Below, in pieces: positions 1-9,556 of a stretch of DNA of 64,000 nucleotides. The notes beneath the pieces were generated by a model, which saw only the letters and a program-made list of their open reading frames with translations, searched no databases and had not been told where the DNA came from. Position numbers and translations under genes: made by a program. Positions within the stretch are counted from its first letter, which is position 1, and each line of letters starts with the position of its first letter. The DNA comes from an uncultured Bacteroidales bacterium (GTDB lineage: Bacteria; Bacteroidota; Bacteroidia; Bacteroidales; Muribaculaceae), in the NCBI GenBank assembly GCA_902792895.1, contig CADBBK010000001.1, forward strand, positions 248,001 through 312,000. Reading direction: 5' to 3'.

Positions 1-884
1 GCAACATACTCTGAGAACATCTGCACGGCAAGAAAGCCATGCAGGAACCACATCATCATAGACTTCTCACCCAATGACTCAAAGACACGACTCACTGGCT
101 GCGGCAACCGCAGATGCAATACCAGCCAAACGACAGCAATGACAAAAAAGAAGGTTATTATCGAGATTTGAATCTGGCAACGCACGACAAAAAGAGCTAA
201 CAGCAATGCCAAAATCAGCAGGTTACGTCCCTCGAGCACAGACCATGTCAATTTGTGCCCCGACAGAGTTACCTTAGCCATAACTGCTCCAATAATCAAA
301 CCACCAAAGGTTTGAACCACCAACACTGCAAGATATACCAAGTGTATGAAATACGGGTACATCAAATCGAAATAATGTCGGCTTATCAACCACCCAGTAG
401 CTAGCATGATGAATATAGCTGCGACAATAGACCATACTATTCCGATGCGGTCAATCGTCCGGAACACCATCGTCGAGCAGAATGTCATCAGCACATATGG
501 CAACAGGAACCAAGTAAACAGACAGTAGTCCCAACGCAGACCTGTCAAATTTGACAGAGCAAACATTGGTGACGTATTAAATCGTCCTGGATACAAAATC
601 GAGCCAATGGCGAAAACAAATATCAACAGGACTAACCAGAATGACAAGTACAATCTCCCTGATCGCTTCAAGAGGTAAGGCCATGTAATGCGCCTTTTTT
701 TGTAAGAGACATAAAGCCCATAACCACTTACCATCAAGAAATACTGAATGGGATGACATGCCGTCGCCAGCACCGGGAACACGCTGTCATCAAGACCAGG
801 AATCGTTCTGATGCAAGGGAGATGATATAGCATCATCAGCAGTATCGCAAGGCCCTTAATGATGGCGGATTGCTGTCTAGACAT
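1..884 (-). CDS. Acyltransferase family 3 membrane protein, 3' end cut by window edge
   Basis: Reading leftwards from the ATG at 884 there is an open frame of 294 codons with no stop before the window edge, so the C-terminus is missing. The N-terminus (SRQQSAIIKGLAILLMMLYH) is the usual first helix of acyltransferase-3 proteins, with the conserved His about residue 21, followed by a series of hydrophobic helices. Near the edge it reads ESLGEKSMMMWFLHGF, the usual penultimate-helix pattern of the family. Such proteins transfer acetyl or other acyl groups onto cell-surface sugars at the inner membrane. It is the most downstream visible gene of the minus-strand glycan operon, 59 nt after the glycosyltransferase stop. 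The substrate cannot be told. Confidence 0.85.
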   Translation of the reverse strand, partial: MSRQQSAIIKGLAILLMMLYHLPCIRTIPGLDDSVFPVLATACHPIQYFLMVSGYGLYVSYKKRRITWPYLLKRSGRLYLSFWLVLLIFVFAIGSILYPGRFNTSPMFALSNLTGLRWDYCLFTWFLLPYVLMTFCSTMVFRTIDRIGIVWSIVAAIFIMLATGWLISRHYFDLMYPYFIHLVYLAVLVVQTFGGLIIGAVMAKVTLSGHKLTWSVLEGRNLLILALLLALFVVRCQIQISIITFFFVIAVVWLVLHLRLPQPVSRVFESLGEKSMMMWFLHGFLAVQMFSEYV

Positions 885-943
885 TTTTCTGAGTTTAAGT
901 AACGACCTATGAGCAGATTGCTTTCTCTTATTTCTTCATCAAT

Positions 944-1846
944 TCATTTAATGATCTCCATCTTGGCATCGCTTTTTACCTTGTGACGGATAAGCAAATA
1001 CAAAGCTAAGCCACTTGGGATGCACAACACTGTCAGTAACTTCTTGGGACTCTCCTGAACAAACCGCCAGTTGCGACTCATGATGCTGCTTGAGACATAG
1101 TGAGTACTCACTTGCAGTTTACGCTTAAGACTGCGGGCCACCTGCATCTCTGTCTTGCGGAAAAAGGCAAAGCCTCTGGGGTTGTTCCAGTATTGCTTGA
1201 ACATATTGAAGCTGGAGCCATCCTGCTGATATTCAACGATGACCAATGGCTCGTTAAGAGTGAGCAATTCATAGTCTTGATCTATCAGCATGTACTTGTA
1301 AGCCAGCCCCACATACCTCTCACCCTCAAACAAGGGATACTCAGGATATTTGTTAATGACTTCGGTGCGGTATACCATCTTCTTGTCACCCTTGCCACCA
1401 GCGTTGTAGAAGCCTTGCAGTGTGGTCGTCTTCATGCCATCAGGGAAAGGAGTTCCTATCACCTTGCCATCCTGGGTCACATCAAGGCCAACAATTCCAG
1501 CGACTTGGTTGCTACCATGCTGCCGCCAGAAGGTCAGAATTTTCTCCACTGCATCGTCCGGCATGAAATCATCGCTATCAATGCAGGTGTTAAGTTCTGT
1601 GCTGATATTGCGGTAAGCTGTGTTATGGGCCCCGTGCATACCTTGGTTCTTCTGATAGATGTAACGGATAGAGATTTTACCCTCGGCTATCCAATGCTCA
1701 ACAAGTTCGCGCGTATTATCACTCGAACCATCATCCACCACAAGCCAAACGAAATCCTTGCACGTCTGCCTGCAAAGACTCTCGTATGTACGTCCGATAG
1801 TGTGTGCCCTATTATAAGCGGGAGTGAAAACCGTTAGTGATGCCAT
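944..1846 (-). CDS. Glycosyltransferase family 2
   Basis: A 300-residue GT-A fold glycosyltransferase. The N-terminus has the GT2 nucleotide-binding start (TVFTPAYNRAHTIGRTYESL), then VVDDGSSDNT near residues 36-45 and the metal-binding IDSDDF near residue 90. A hydrophobic stretch near the C-terminus (LLTVLCIPSGLALYLLI) could associate with the membrane. It would add one sugar from a nucleotide-sugar donor to a growing repeat unit on the cytoplasmic face. It lies 30 nt downstream of the EpsG-like gene in the same operon. Donor and acceptor are unknown; the family call is firm. Confidence 0.92.
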   Translation of the reverse strand: MASLTVFTPAYNRAHTIGRTYESLCRQTCKDFVWLVVDDGSSDNTRELVEHWIAEGKISIRYIYQKNQGMHGAHNTAYRNISTELNTCIDSDDFMPDDAVEKILTFWRQHGSNQVAGIVGLDVTQDGKVIGTPFPDGMKTTTLQGFYNAGGKGDKKMVYRTEVINKYPEYPLFEGERYVGLAYKYMLIDQDYELLTLNEPLVIVEYQQDGSSFNMFKQYWNNPRGFAFFRKTEMQVARSLKRKLQVSTHYVSSSIMSRNWRFVQESPKKLLTVLCIPSGLALYLLIRHKVKSDAKMEIIK

Positions 1847-1876
1847 AATTCTATCAACAAATGTCGTGCGACAATA

Positions 1877-3049
1877 CTACTTCCACCAGTATTGGTCAAA
1901 GCCCTTGAAGCCTGTAGTTCCGAAATAATAGATAAAGAACATGAAGAATGTGAAACCTGTATAGAGGAACATGATAATCGCAGTCTTTCTGTCCTGATCT
2001 TTCCATAGATTCATTCTCAACAAAGGATAAGCCATCACAGCGGGATAGATGAACCAAGATAAGTAAGCAAAACGATTTGAAAATGAAGCTCGGATGACCA
2101 TGATCCAAAATGCATTACATAGCAAATAGGAATTAGCGAACATCGTAAATTGCTTTGAAGTGAACTTTCGGTACTCAGTGACATACCAAATCATCGCGAC
2201 AGGGAAAGAGCTGTATAAAAGGAAGTCCCAACGGAAACCCGTATGAGAGAAAATTGATTGGTTATAAGTACTGTATTGGCCTTGCTGATAGCTCGAAAAA
2301 CGGTCATCAAAACCTAACGAAGCGAAGAAAGCCTCGACTAATGGTCCCATTGTTAATGATATGGCAATTGACGCCAGCCAGAACCGCAGAGCAGTTTTAG
2401 TATCTTTTACTACATAAAGTGTAGCTATTCCAGCTACAGAAGGCAGCATCGAAGAACGGTGGACGCACATTGCAAGAAACATGATAATAAACCCAAGAAC
2501 ACGCTTAGGCTTAGATTCTATAATCAAACAAAGGGCAACGAGCACCATGCTGCAGGCAAATCCATTGCGCATACCATTCACACCGTAAGTATAAGCTTGG
2601 AAAGCCCAGATAAAATATATCATTGCTACCCATAGATTGTTGCGCATCAGCTTAAAACAACATATGAGCATACAGGAGTAGTATACTGCTGCCACAAACA
2701 AGAAGAATTCATAGACATTGAAGCCCATCCTTTTCATAAAGACCTGGATATTATTCCATAGCCATTCTGTATGAATGTTTACTGATTGATATTCAGTAAC
2801 ATTAGCATAATATCGTGAATATGCCATCATGTCTCCGAACTCAGCGCCCAATGGTCGTAGTCCGACATAGAAGATAGTAATTGTCGTGAAAAGAAAAGCA
2901 AGTAAAATTGAGTTACCACCATCAGAGTGCAAGATTTTCTGCACATTTGAGCCAATGTAATAGAGAACAGTCAGCCAGACGAGCACAAGTCCTCCTAAAT
3001 AGTAGTATGTAGAATGATACCAAGATGTGACGAATTCAAGGGGTTCCAT
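1877..3049 (-). CDS. EpsG/Wzy-like polysaccharide polymerase
   Basis: A 390-residue polytopic membrane protein with about ten hydrophobic segments. The early motif YVGLRPLGAEFGDMMAYSRYY, the following loop and the NGMRNGFACSMVLVALCL segment match the EpsG family, which polymerises exopolysaccharide or O-antigen repeat units at the inner membrane. The place fits: glycosyltransferases and acyltransferases lie on both sides. It is preceded by a 120-nt spacer and has lower GC than most neighbours, common for polymerase genes in glycan loci. Wzy, EpsG and O-antigen ligase proteins are hard to separate by sequence alone; I favour EpsG because of the N-terminal arginine/aspartate motif. Confidence 0.8.
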   Translation of the reverse strand: MEPLEFVTSWYHSTYYYLGGLVLVWLTVLYYIGSNVQKILHSDGGNSILLAFLFTTITIFYVGLRPLGAEFGDMMAYSRYYANVTEYQSVNIHTEWLWNNIQVFMKRMGFNVYEFFLFVAAVYYSCMLICCFKLMRNNLWVAMIYFIWAFQAYTYGVNGMRNGFACSMVLVALCLIIESKPKRVLGFIIMFLAMCVHRSSMLPSVAGIATLYVVKDTKTALRFWLASIAISLTMGPLVEAFFASLGFDDRFSSYQQGQYSTYNQSIFSHTGFRWDFLLYSSFPVAMIWYVTEYRKFTSKQFTMFANSYLLCNAFWIMVIRASFSNRFAYLSWFIYPAVMAYPLLRMNLWKDQDRKTAIIMFLYTGFTFFMFFIYYFGTTGFKGFDQYWWK

Positions 3050-3169
3050 AACTAGGGAAAGGTCTACAATGTTTGTTTATATATCTACAAGCAAAAGCTT
3101 TATTTTGAACTTGCAGAAGAGACTCTACTAAAAAAGATTGATTTGATATTGATTTCAAGGAATTTATTA

Positions 3170-4180
3170 TCACAACCTGAGCAATAAAGCAAGTGGTGAC
3201 CTTCTTATTAACTCAGAGATAGCAGCAGAAGCTAACATATAAACGAAAGCAATTAAAACAGCAACTATTGGGTGAACATTTATCCCGCTCATTGAGGGAA
3301 ACCATGCTCTTATCACAAATCCATAAATCATCATCAACAACAGATGGAAAATGTAGATACCTAAAGCATTATTTCCCAAGAAAGTAACGATACGTCTGGA
3401 GAACGAGTTACTCACATTCCAATCCTTCAGCGAAACAAACAAGGCTATTGATAACAAAAGAGCTCCCACTGTGGGGAAACAATAATTACCACCCTCAAAC
3501 TGAGCATGAGTGCTATTAACCACGGCCATAGCCTCAACTGACAATAAAGCCAAGCCAACAATGCCACCAATGATGACAAGGAATTTATGGCAACGATGAT
3601 GTATCAAGAAGTCACCAACATAAAGATAGACTAATCCGTACATCGTGAACAAGCCAACATGTCCCCAAGAAGGAAGCGTCATTTCGGGATTCAAGAGAAT
3701 GATGAAATCCCATATCATATTGGTCAAGAAGGGGAAAGCCAATAAAGCTGCCACGACCACCCAACGGCACCAATCCGGTAAATGCCCTATTACAAAACTG
3801 ATCACATAAAAATATGCCAACGAGAACAAGAACCAATAATAGTACAAAGTTTCAATTGTAAATGGCTTGTTCTCGTCATGAGTTGCATTATACAGGAACA
3901 TAGCAACTGTACCCCAGAACAGGGCAACAAGCAGCAAGCGGCCGGCCTTCACCGCCGTCTTCTTCAAGTCATAATGGCGACTGACGGTCAAGGCACCGTT
4001 TATCATGAAAAACAAGGGCACACCACACGCACAGAAAAGCCACAGCACCTGAGTGAGCGTAGGGTAATAATACACACCCTCACGATAGCCGAGATCTACC
4101 ATTCCCACATGATACAGCACCACAAAGAAAGCCGCTAAAGCCTTGAGAAGGTCAAGTCCGAAAATACGCTGTTTTGGCAT
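3170..4180 (-). CDS. Acyltransferase family 3 membrane protein
   Basis: A multi-helix acyltransferase of about 336 residues. The frame is open to 4255, but I choose the ATG at 4180 because MPKQRIFGLDLLKALAAFFV is the normal family N-terminus; it lies 14 nt after the upstream stop, while the longer form would overlap the previous gene. The catalytic His follows in VVLYHVG. Later segments include CGVPLFFMINGAL and NNALGIYIFHLLLMMIYG, both diagnostic of the O-acyltransferase family (OafA/WecH-like). It probably O-acetylates a glycan repeat unit at the inner membrane. It is the second of four such genes in the first 14 kb. Confidence 0.88.
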   Translation of the reverse strand: MPKQRIFGLDLLKALAAFFVVLYHVGMVDLGYREGVYYYPTLTQVLWLFCACGVPLFFMINGALTVSRHYDLKKTAVKAGRLLLVALFWGTVAMFLYNATHDENKPFTIETLYYYWFLFSLAYFYVISFVIGHLPDWCRWVVVAALLAFPFLTNMIWDFIILLNPEMTLPSWGHVGLFTMYGLVYLYVGDFLIHHRCHKFLVIIGGIVGLALLSVEAMAVVNSTHAQFEGGNYCFPTVGALLLSIALFVSLKDWNVSNSFSRRIVTFLGNNALGIYIFHLLLMMIYGFVIRAWFPSMSGINVHPIVAVLIAFVYMLASAAISELIRRSPLALLLRL

Positions 4181-4194
4181 ATTAAAAAATGAAA

Positions 4195-5127
4195 TCAGGA
4201 ATGTAGATAACGATGAAGTATAGTAGCCAGCCAATAGTTGCGCGAAACAACCCAAGCAAAAGCCCTCATTTTAAATGAAGAAATGCCCGTCTTGCCTATC
4301 AAATGACCATCACGACGGATTTCTTCCTGAAGAATACAGATTCTTGCACGGTCATTATAACCAGCAGAAACTGCATCTCTCAATATCTGAGCCATTTCAC
4401 ATGCGAAACGCGCATGAGCCAATTGACTGAACTGAGGCCAGGCATCATCTGTGTCCCGACAAATCTGCTCCCAGGCCGTATAAGCCGTGCATCTTCTACC
4501 ATTAAAATGCTGATGAGAGAGGCTGTCATCATTATAACGGTAATGATAGTAGTGCTTCTTCAATGTCGCTACCCGCCTCACACGTTGTAATACCTGCCAC
4601 ACAAGCAAGGCATCCTCGCCGTAACTCACATTCTCGTCCAAGAATAGTCCTTGAAGTAATTCACTCCTAATCAGCTTGATGCATAACGAGCCATTGAAAG
4701 CAATATGCTCAAGGAACAGCTTTATTATCTGCTCTTGATTATAATGGTTCTCATCGTTATTGATTGAGCCATAGATCTGATATCCGACAATGTCGAAGTC
4801 TTCACGTTGCTGTTCCTGCATCAGGACTTCGATGGTGTTGAGTTCAATCCAGTCATCGCTGTCGACAAAGAGGACGAACTCTCCCCTTACCTTCTCGAGC
4901 AAGTGGTTGCGAGTAGCAGCTACACCGCAGTTGGGTTGTGAATAGACCTCAAGGCGTGGATCTTCTTGGGCCATTTCCTGCATAAGCTCCCATGAGTCAT
5001 CGGTCGAGCCGTCGTCGATGAGGACGATCTGAAGGTCGGTGTAAGTCTGCCCAGTGAGTGAGTTCACGCACTGACGCAGGTACTTGCTGGTGTTATATAC
5101 AGGAACAAGTATAGATACCATAGCCAA
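4195..5127 (-). CDS. Glycosyltransferase family 2
   Basis: A 310-residue GT2 enzyme. It begins with SILVPVYNTSKYLRQCVNSL, has IVLIDDGSTDDSWELM near residues 34-49 and the DxD-type FVDSDDWIELNT near residues 88-100. It starts 3 nt after the stop of the upstream gene at 5131, so translation is likely coupled. It would add one sugar to the lipid-linked repeat unit at the inner face of the membrane. The C-terminal third is weakly conserved and gives no clue to specificity. Confidence 0.92.
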   Translation of the reverse strand: MAMVSILVPVYNTSKYLRQCVNSLTGQTYTDLQIVLIDDGSTDDSWELMQEMAQEDPRLEVYSQPNCGVAATRNHLLEKVRGEFVLFVDSDDWIELNTIEVLMQEQQREDFDIVGYQIYGSINNDENHYNQEQIIKLFLEHIAFNGSLCIKLIRSELLQGLFLDENVSYGEDALLVWQVLQRVRRVATLKKHYYHYRYNDDSLSHQHFNGRRCTAYTAWEQICRDTDDAWPQFSQLAHARFACEMAQILRDAVSAGYNDRARICILQEEIRRDGHLIGKTGISSFKMRAFAWVVSRNYWLATILHRYLHS

Positions 5128-5130
5128 ATC

Positions 5131-6345
5131 CTAATTGGTTGCCTTGGCAGGATGCTCTGCCAGCCAACGACGCTGAGCGTCAAGCAGGTTGTTGAGAAGG
5201 GATTCAGCAGCGGCTGGGCCGTTAAAGTGGGAACGTACAAACTCGCATCCAGCCTTGGCGATTGTTTCCAGTTCCTGCTGGTGCTCGGGTTGCTGGTAAT
5301 AAGAGATTTTAGCCTTCAGATCATCGAGCGTGCCATCGTAACCGATATAGTGCACACCTTCCTTCATGCCGTAATCCTCGTAATAGCCCACTGTTTGGCC
5401 AATGTAGGCACAACCGCAAGCCATACCCTCAACGAATCCGATTCCAGGCAGACCGATGATTTCCTCGCCGACGATACACATCTTGTAGTCGTTGAACTTC
5501 TCAACCATGTCGAAGGAGTAATACTTCTTCTGATGACCGACAAAGAACTTGTCATGCAGGCGCCTATATATTTTTTTCAGTTTAGAGTCATTAGCCGATC
5601 CTTGTGCAAGCTTTACATCCTCCAGGTAATCGCTATTGAAGCAGTCCACCCATGGTTTCAGTTCCTGGGCATTGTCATACACCTGTTTGCGAGCTGGTTG
5701 CAAACAGTCATGGCCAAAATACTTAACCAAGTAGCCGGGATAAGTGATAGTACCTACCGAAACAGCTTTGTTCTGGCGTTCAGCAAATGGTTTGACCACC
5801 TTAAATCGCTCGGCAAACACAAACGGGATAACCAGATACTGCTTATGGAACCAATCAAAGTATTTGTCGAAAGCGATGAAGCGTTTTTGCATATCACTCT
5901 CGTTATACATCAGATCAGGATCCACTTTCTCCATCACTTTCGCCTGGGCAACAGTAAAGTGCAGCTGACTCAGCGCAATGAAAGCATCAGGGCGATGCTT
6001 GAATTCCAACTGCGGTCCGAAGAGCTGATACAAAATGACGATGTCATCGTGCCTGATTTCGTCCTCACTCTTGAGCACCTTGATTTTGTCCAGCGGAATA
6101 CCATTCTTCTTCAGAGTGATGCGGTGTTCCAGAAAACGGAATGACTGCAGAAAACGGTTCCGGGTAGTATATGATAACGACAATCCGCGATGGTTGATGT
6201 AAGAACATACCTCAACATCATCGCGAGAAAGCAGATAATCCAAGATGTATTTGTGCTTAAGGGCCACAGACTGCTTGAAAATATACTTGTTCAAGGTCTT
6301 GACCAAAAACTCATTACCATGCAGGTTTACAAAAACTATTCTCAT
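5131..6345 (-). CDS. GT4-like glycosyltransferase (GT-B fold)
   Basis: A 404-residue protein. The C-terminal half carries the donor-binding pattern of GT-B enzymes: EKFNDYKMCIVGEEIIGLPG, then GFVEGMACGCAYIGQTVGYY, the E-x7-E region of GT4/GT1 proteins in a diverged form. The N-terminal half (MRIVFVNLHGNEFLV) looks like a Rossmann acceptor domain, with a long insertion at residues 120-220. It sits in the glycan operon with 37 nt to the next gene upstream. Sugar and linkage are unknown. The family is less clear than for the GT2 genes. Confidence 0.75.
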   Translation of the reverse strand: MRIVFVNLHGNEFLVKTLNKYIFKQSVALKHKYILDYLLSRDDVEVCSYINHRGLSLSYTTRNRFLQSFRFLEHRITLKKNGIPLDKIKVLKSEDEIRHDDIVILYQLFGPQLEFKHRPDAFIALSQLHFTVAQAKVMEKVDPDLMYNESDMQKRFIAFDKYFDWFHKQYLVIPFVFAERFKVVKPFAERQNKAVSVGTITYPGYLVKYFGHDCLQPARKQVYDNAQELKPWVDCFNSDYLEDVKLAQGSANDSKLKKIYRRLHDKFFVGHQKKYYSFDMVEKFNDYKMCIVGEEIIGLPGIGFVEGMACGCAYIGQTVGYYEDYGMKEGVHYIGYDGTLDDLKAKISYYQQPEHQQELETIAKAGCEFVRSHFNGPAAAESLLNNLLDAQRRWLAEHPAKATN

Positions 6346-6382
6346 AAACTGAATTAGTATTCTTGATTTCGCAAGAACCGCA

Positions 6383-7066
6383 TTAACGGTTCACATTGGT
6401 TACGCCCCAATCCTCGTAATCATCGATTTCGATAGGGCGAAATATCTTTTTGTCCAGCAACATCGCATAGATGATGTGGGACAGGTACAGCGGGCTATGC
6501 TCCTTCAACTGCTCATAATAGCGGCAAAACTCCTTTGCGTCCTCAAAACAGTAACCACCGGCACTAAAGAAACGACTCACCACGCGTTTCTCGATGATAT
6601 TGGTCACATAGAACATATCATCCACCGCCACATAACTCTTGTGCTGCGGGTCCACAATCGGCAAGTTCTCAAGAGCGTAGATGGCCACACCATTCTGGGG
6701 CATAATCTCATCGGCCGTGAAATAGCAGTCAGCATCCTTGATGAAAACCATGCCTTCGATGCCATTAAGACTAATGGCTCGGGCTACCGTTTCGGCCTGG
6801 CAGGATGTCGGTGTGTCAAGAATGGTTACAGCGGCATTGGTCAAATTGTGCTTGCGGAACTGCATAGCAAGTTGTTCGCTGAGCATGAAACGCTCATCGT
6901 GCTCCTTCAGAATCACGAAATAGATATTAGAAATCTCGTCCAGAGGCAGACCAGTAATGGCCTTGACACAATACATCGTTCCTTCCTCATCATAGCGGAA
7001 CGGCTGAGGCAGGATGCGCGAATAATCGGCTTTATCGGCGGCGATGGGTACAATCAGTGTTATCAT
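6383..7066 (-). CDS. Nucleotidyltransferase-like protein of a glycan locus
   Basis: A protein of about 227 residues. I choose the ATG at 7066 over a TTG two codons earlier. It has the overall pattern of a sugar-nucleotide or polyol nucleotidyltransferase (Rossmann-like GT-A fold): MITLIVPIAADKADYSR at the N-terminus, FVILKEHDERFM near residue 50, and FIKDADCYFTADE near residue 110 in the place of the metal-binding aspartates. The usual glycine-rich AAGxGxR loop is replaced by AADKADYSR, so catalysis is not assured. It is packed against the kinase-like gene at 7079 and close to the HAD gene at 7976, suggesting a phosphorylate/activate/dephosphorylate set for an unusual glycan substituent. Function is inferred from fold and context. 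Confidence 0.6.
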   Translation of the reverse strand: MITLIVPIAADKADYSRILPQPFRYDEEGTMYCVKAITGLPLDEISNIYFVILKEHDERFMLSEQLAMQFRKHNLTNAAVTILDTPTSCQAETVARAISLNGIEGMVFIKDADCYFTADEIMPQNGVAIYALENLPIVDPQHKSYVAVDDMFYVTNIIEKRVVSRFFSAGGYCFEDAKEFCRYYEQLKEHSPLYLSHIIYAMLLDKKIFRPIEIDDYEDWGVTNVNR

Positions 7067-7078
7067 GATCAAGAATTT

Positions 7079-7951
7079 TTAGTGTTGTAAAACATCGAGT
7101 TGACCGGCAATCACATCCTTAAGGTAAGCAACAACCTTCTCCTCACGGCCATATTGCAGGATGCGCAGGAAATTCATCAACTGCAAAGGCATGTAGTACT
7201 TGCGGTACCACTCATACTTGCCCGTGAAATATTCGTCAATCGCCTTGTCAATTTTCTCACTGATGATGTGAACACGAACCTTATCAAACGGTTTGTGATA
7301 CATCAGTGTGGACCACAAATAAGCCGTGTCCTGGCGAATCTTGACGATATCCAGCAACGGGGATTCAATGAACGAATCCAAGAAGTCAATCAAGTAATAA
7401 TTGTTGCCATTGAATAGGATGTTGCTGAAAGTAAGGTCGCCATGGCACATGCCCACAGGCATCATCATATCCCCTACCCCGTTCATCACATCAATCGAAC
7501 GACGGACCAATTCCTGCGCCACAGCATCGTCCTTGAGTAGAGCATTCTTTTCCACTTTGCGTGCGACATCGGCCATCTTATCGGTAAGGATATTGGAGGG
7601 CACGGTCTGCATTGTAGAAGCATTGATCTCAAGGTCGATAAAATATTTTATGGCGCCTATCAGATATTTAATCTGCTCAAATCCGGCGTTTTCAAAATAC
7701 TCGACAAAGTTCTTGGAATAGATGTATTCCATCTTGATTGTCGCATCGGTCTCGTTTCGCTCCACCTCAAAGATTTTGGGAACACGGATGTTCTGGTACT
7801 CAATCTTAGAGGCAGCTATCTGTTTGTTGGCCTGATTAACGAGACGCGGCACATAGCCAGCGTCATGTGTACTCTTGTGGATATGCAAATCATTATCCTC
7901 GTGTACGATGGTAATGTCGCAACCCGAATGGCCTTGAATGTCAAGTTTCAT
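7079..7951 (-). CDS. Choline/aminoglycoside kinase-like phosphotransferase
   Basis: A 290-residue protein of the protein-kinase-like APH/choline kinase superfamily. The catalytic loop is plain at HGDLTFSNILF near residues 168-178 (Asp base, Asn metal ligand), followed by the DFG-equivalent YLIDFLDSFIESPLLD. In polysaccharide loci such kinases phosphorylate small alcohols, amino-alcohols or sugars rather than antibiotics. It lies between a nucleotidyltransferase-like gene and a HAD phosphatase in one operon, which resembles the logic of LicA-LicC phosphocholine pathways without being proof of it. Antibiotic resistance is not suggested. Confidence 0.78.
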   Translation of the reverse strand: MKLDIQGHSGCDITIVHEDNDLHIHKSTHDAGYVPRLVNQANKQIAASKIEYQNIRVPKIFEVERNETDATIKMEYIYSKNFVEYFENAGFEQIKYLIGAIKYFIDLEINASTMQTVPSNILTDKMADVARKVEKNALLKDDAVAQELVRRSIDVMNGVGDMMMPVGMCHGDLTFSNILFNGNNYYLIDFLDSFIESPLLDIVKIRQDTAYLWSTLMYHKPFDKVRVHIISEKIDKAIDEYFTGKYEWYRKYYMPLQLMNFLRILQYGREEKVVAYLKDVIAGQLDVLQH

Positions 7952-7975
7952 AGTTTAGAGGCTATATGTATTGGA

Positions 7976-8527
7976 TTATAGGTTAATCTTTATGTAATGG
8001 GCACCTGCCGCCTGAGCAGCCTGCAGCCCTACTGAAGAATCTTCAAACACCAATGTCTCGCTGGGCAATACCCCCAGTCGTTGCATTACGGTATTGTAAA
8101 TCTCGGGAGAGGGCTTTCCTTCCTTTACATCCTCTCCTGCAAGTATCAAGTCAAAATCCTCCGTTGCCCCGATGTGAGTAAGAGCATTCAAGAGGTTCTT
8201 TCCCCTCGCGGTAGATGCGACTGCAGTCTTGCCGCCACAGCGACGGAACATTCTGATAAAGTCCAATAATGGCTGATTGACGTGCAACATGGCAAAATGA
8301 TTAGGATAACATTCGCCCTTAATGGTCCTGATTCGCTTGCGCACATCAGCATCCTCAATTTTCATCTCGTCCATGAAGCCATCGAAACGCAGTCCGTAGC
8401 ACTTACGGTACTGCTCCTCGTTCAATGACAACCCCACTTGATTGAACGCTTCCTGATAGGCATGGAAGTTGGCCTGGAAAGTATCCACCAGCGTTCCATC
8501 AAAATCGGTTACTATTGCCTTTATCAT
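7976..8527 (-). CDS. HAD-superfamily phosphatase (phosphoglycolate phosphatase/beta-PGM-like)
   Basis: A 183-residue HAD hydrolase with motif I TDFDGTLVDT at residues 7-16, motif II around VASTARGKN (residues 105-113), the lysine in EDVKEGKPSPEIY and motif IV ETLVFEDSSVGLQAA. The helical cap between motifs I and II puts it in subclass IA. It is shorter than the usual 210-220 residues. It would remove phosphate from, or isomerise, a small phosphorylated metabolite. It sits between the kinase-like gene and an acyltransferase, so a glycan precursor is the likely substrate. Confidence 0.85.
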   Translation of the reverse strand: MIKAIVTDFDGTLVDTFQANFHAYQEAFNQVGLSLNEEQYRKCYGLRFDGFMDEMKIEDADVRKRIRTIKGECYPNHFAMLHVNQPLLDFIRMFRRCGGKTAVASTARGKNLLNALTHIGATEDFDLILAGEDVKEGKPSPEIYNTVMQRLGVLPSETLVFEDSSVGLQAAQAAGAHYIKINL

Positions 8528-8535
8528 AATCGCTG

Positions 8536-9546
8536 TTATCCTTTCTTTTTAACAATGGCCCTCTCGACACGTGACAACAGGTAAGACAGTGCCAGGCTGC
8601 TGAAGAACACCAGCAGGAAGATGAGCACAATACTGTCTGGCCACAGGCTGGATTGCTGGAATAGTGAGCGAGTCATAAATGAGAAGAACACCGTGTGAAT
8701 GAACCACATGTAAAGTGATAGCTCTCCCAAATGAGCCAAAGCAGTCTTTATTGTCTGGGTGCCTTGATAACGAAAGAGCATCGTGAGAGTGAATGCCAAA
8801 GCAGGAACAAGAACAGTATAAGTGCAAAAGCCATAGATGTCCCTTGAATAGCAACCGGCAATCAGCAGTACTGCTAGCATCAATAATAATTCCAACTTGG
8901 AGAATTGATGCTTGATGAATGGTAAACCGCATCTTGCTACATAGCACCCAACGACCAAGACCGGCGTATAAAACAGACACTGGCGCACAGCTCCTATCCA
9001 CAGGTTATCACTTCTCAAGAGCAAAGAAGCTATTCCACAAATAATCACACTCAACACCAAAGTCTTAACGCGGTACAAATCTATCAATCGCACTATTGCA
9101 GGCAAGATGAGCATGGCGTAAATGTAGAAATAGACATACCAGTTGGCACATGAGTAGGTACTCGCCAGACCAAACATATTGAGCAGGACCATCCTCAGCT
9201 GAGGTAGATTGCCGGCAAGAGCTCCAATGCCGATGAAGGCCAACAAAAGGACCCAGTATCGAGCAAGTAAATCTCGAATATGAGAGAACGAGTATCCCCA
9301 ATCACGATGTTTGCTCAACGAATACCCATATGCTGTTACGAACATGAAGATGCCAATACAGATTTTTCCCAACACCCTCAATCTCACTTTAAAAGTAAGT
9401 GCATACTCGTCAATCAGCACATGAGATTCAAGATCATCGTAGAAGCCATTTATCAACAGATGATGCACAATCATCAATATGACTGCAAGGCCCTTAAGTG
9501 CCTGAGAGTCGTCACGGGTGGGTGTGGCTGGCAACTGTTGACGCAT
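8536..9546 (-). CDS. Acyltransferase family 3 membrane protein
   Basis: A 336-residue polytopic protein of the acyltransferase-3 family. The N-terminus has DDSQALKGLAVILMIVHHLL with the catalytic His, then GKICIGIFMFVTAYGYSLSK, the usual second-helix region, and HLGELSLYMWFIHTVFFSFM close to the C-terminus. It lies 8 nt upstream of the HAD gene in the same operon. It is expected to O-acylate a surface sugar. It is distinct in sequence from the other three acyltransferases in this locus, so a different acceptor site is likely. Confidence 0.88.
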   Translation of the reverse strand: MRQQLPATPTRDDSQALKGLAVILMIVHHLLINGFYDDLESHVLIDEYALTFKVRLRVLGKICIGIFMFVTAYGYSLSKHRDWGYSFSHIRDLLARYWVLLLAFIGIGALAGNLPQLRMVLLNMFGLASTYSCANWYVYFYIYAMLILPAIVRLIDLYRVKTLVLSVIICGIASLLLRSDNLWIGAVRQCLFYTPVLVVGCYVARCGLPFIKHQFSKLELLLMLAVLLIAGCYSRDIYGFCTYTVLVPALAFTLTMLFRYQGTQTIKTALAHLGELSLYMWFIHTVFFSFMTRSLFQQSSLWPDSIVLIFLLVFFSSLALSYLLSRVERAIVKKKG

Positions 9547-9556
9547 GGCATTATGC

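Noticed and set aside
7079-7951. Aminoglycoside resistance gene
   Set aside because: The kinase fold is shared, but the gene lies inside a glycan operon and lacks signs of a resistance cassette or mobility.
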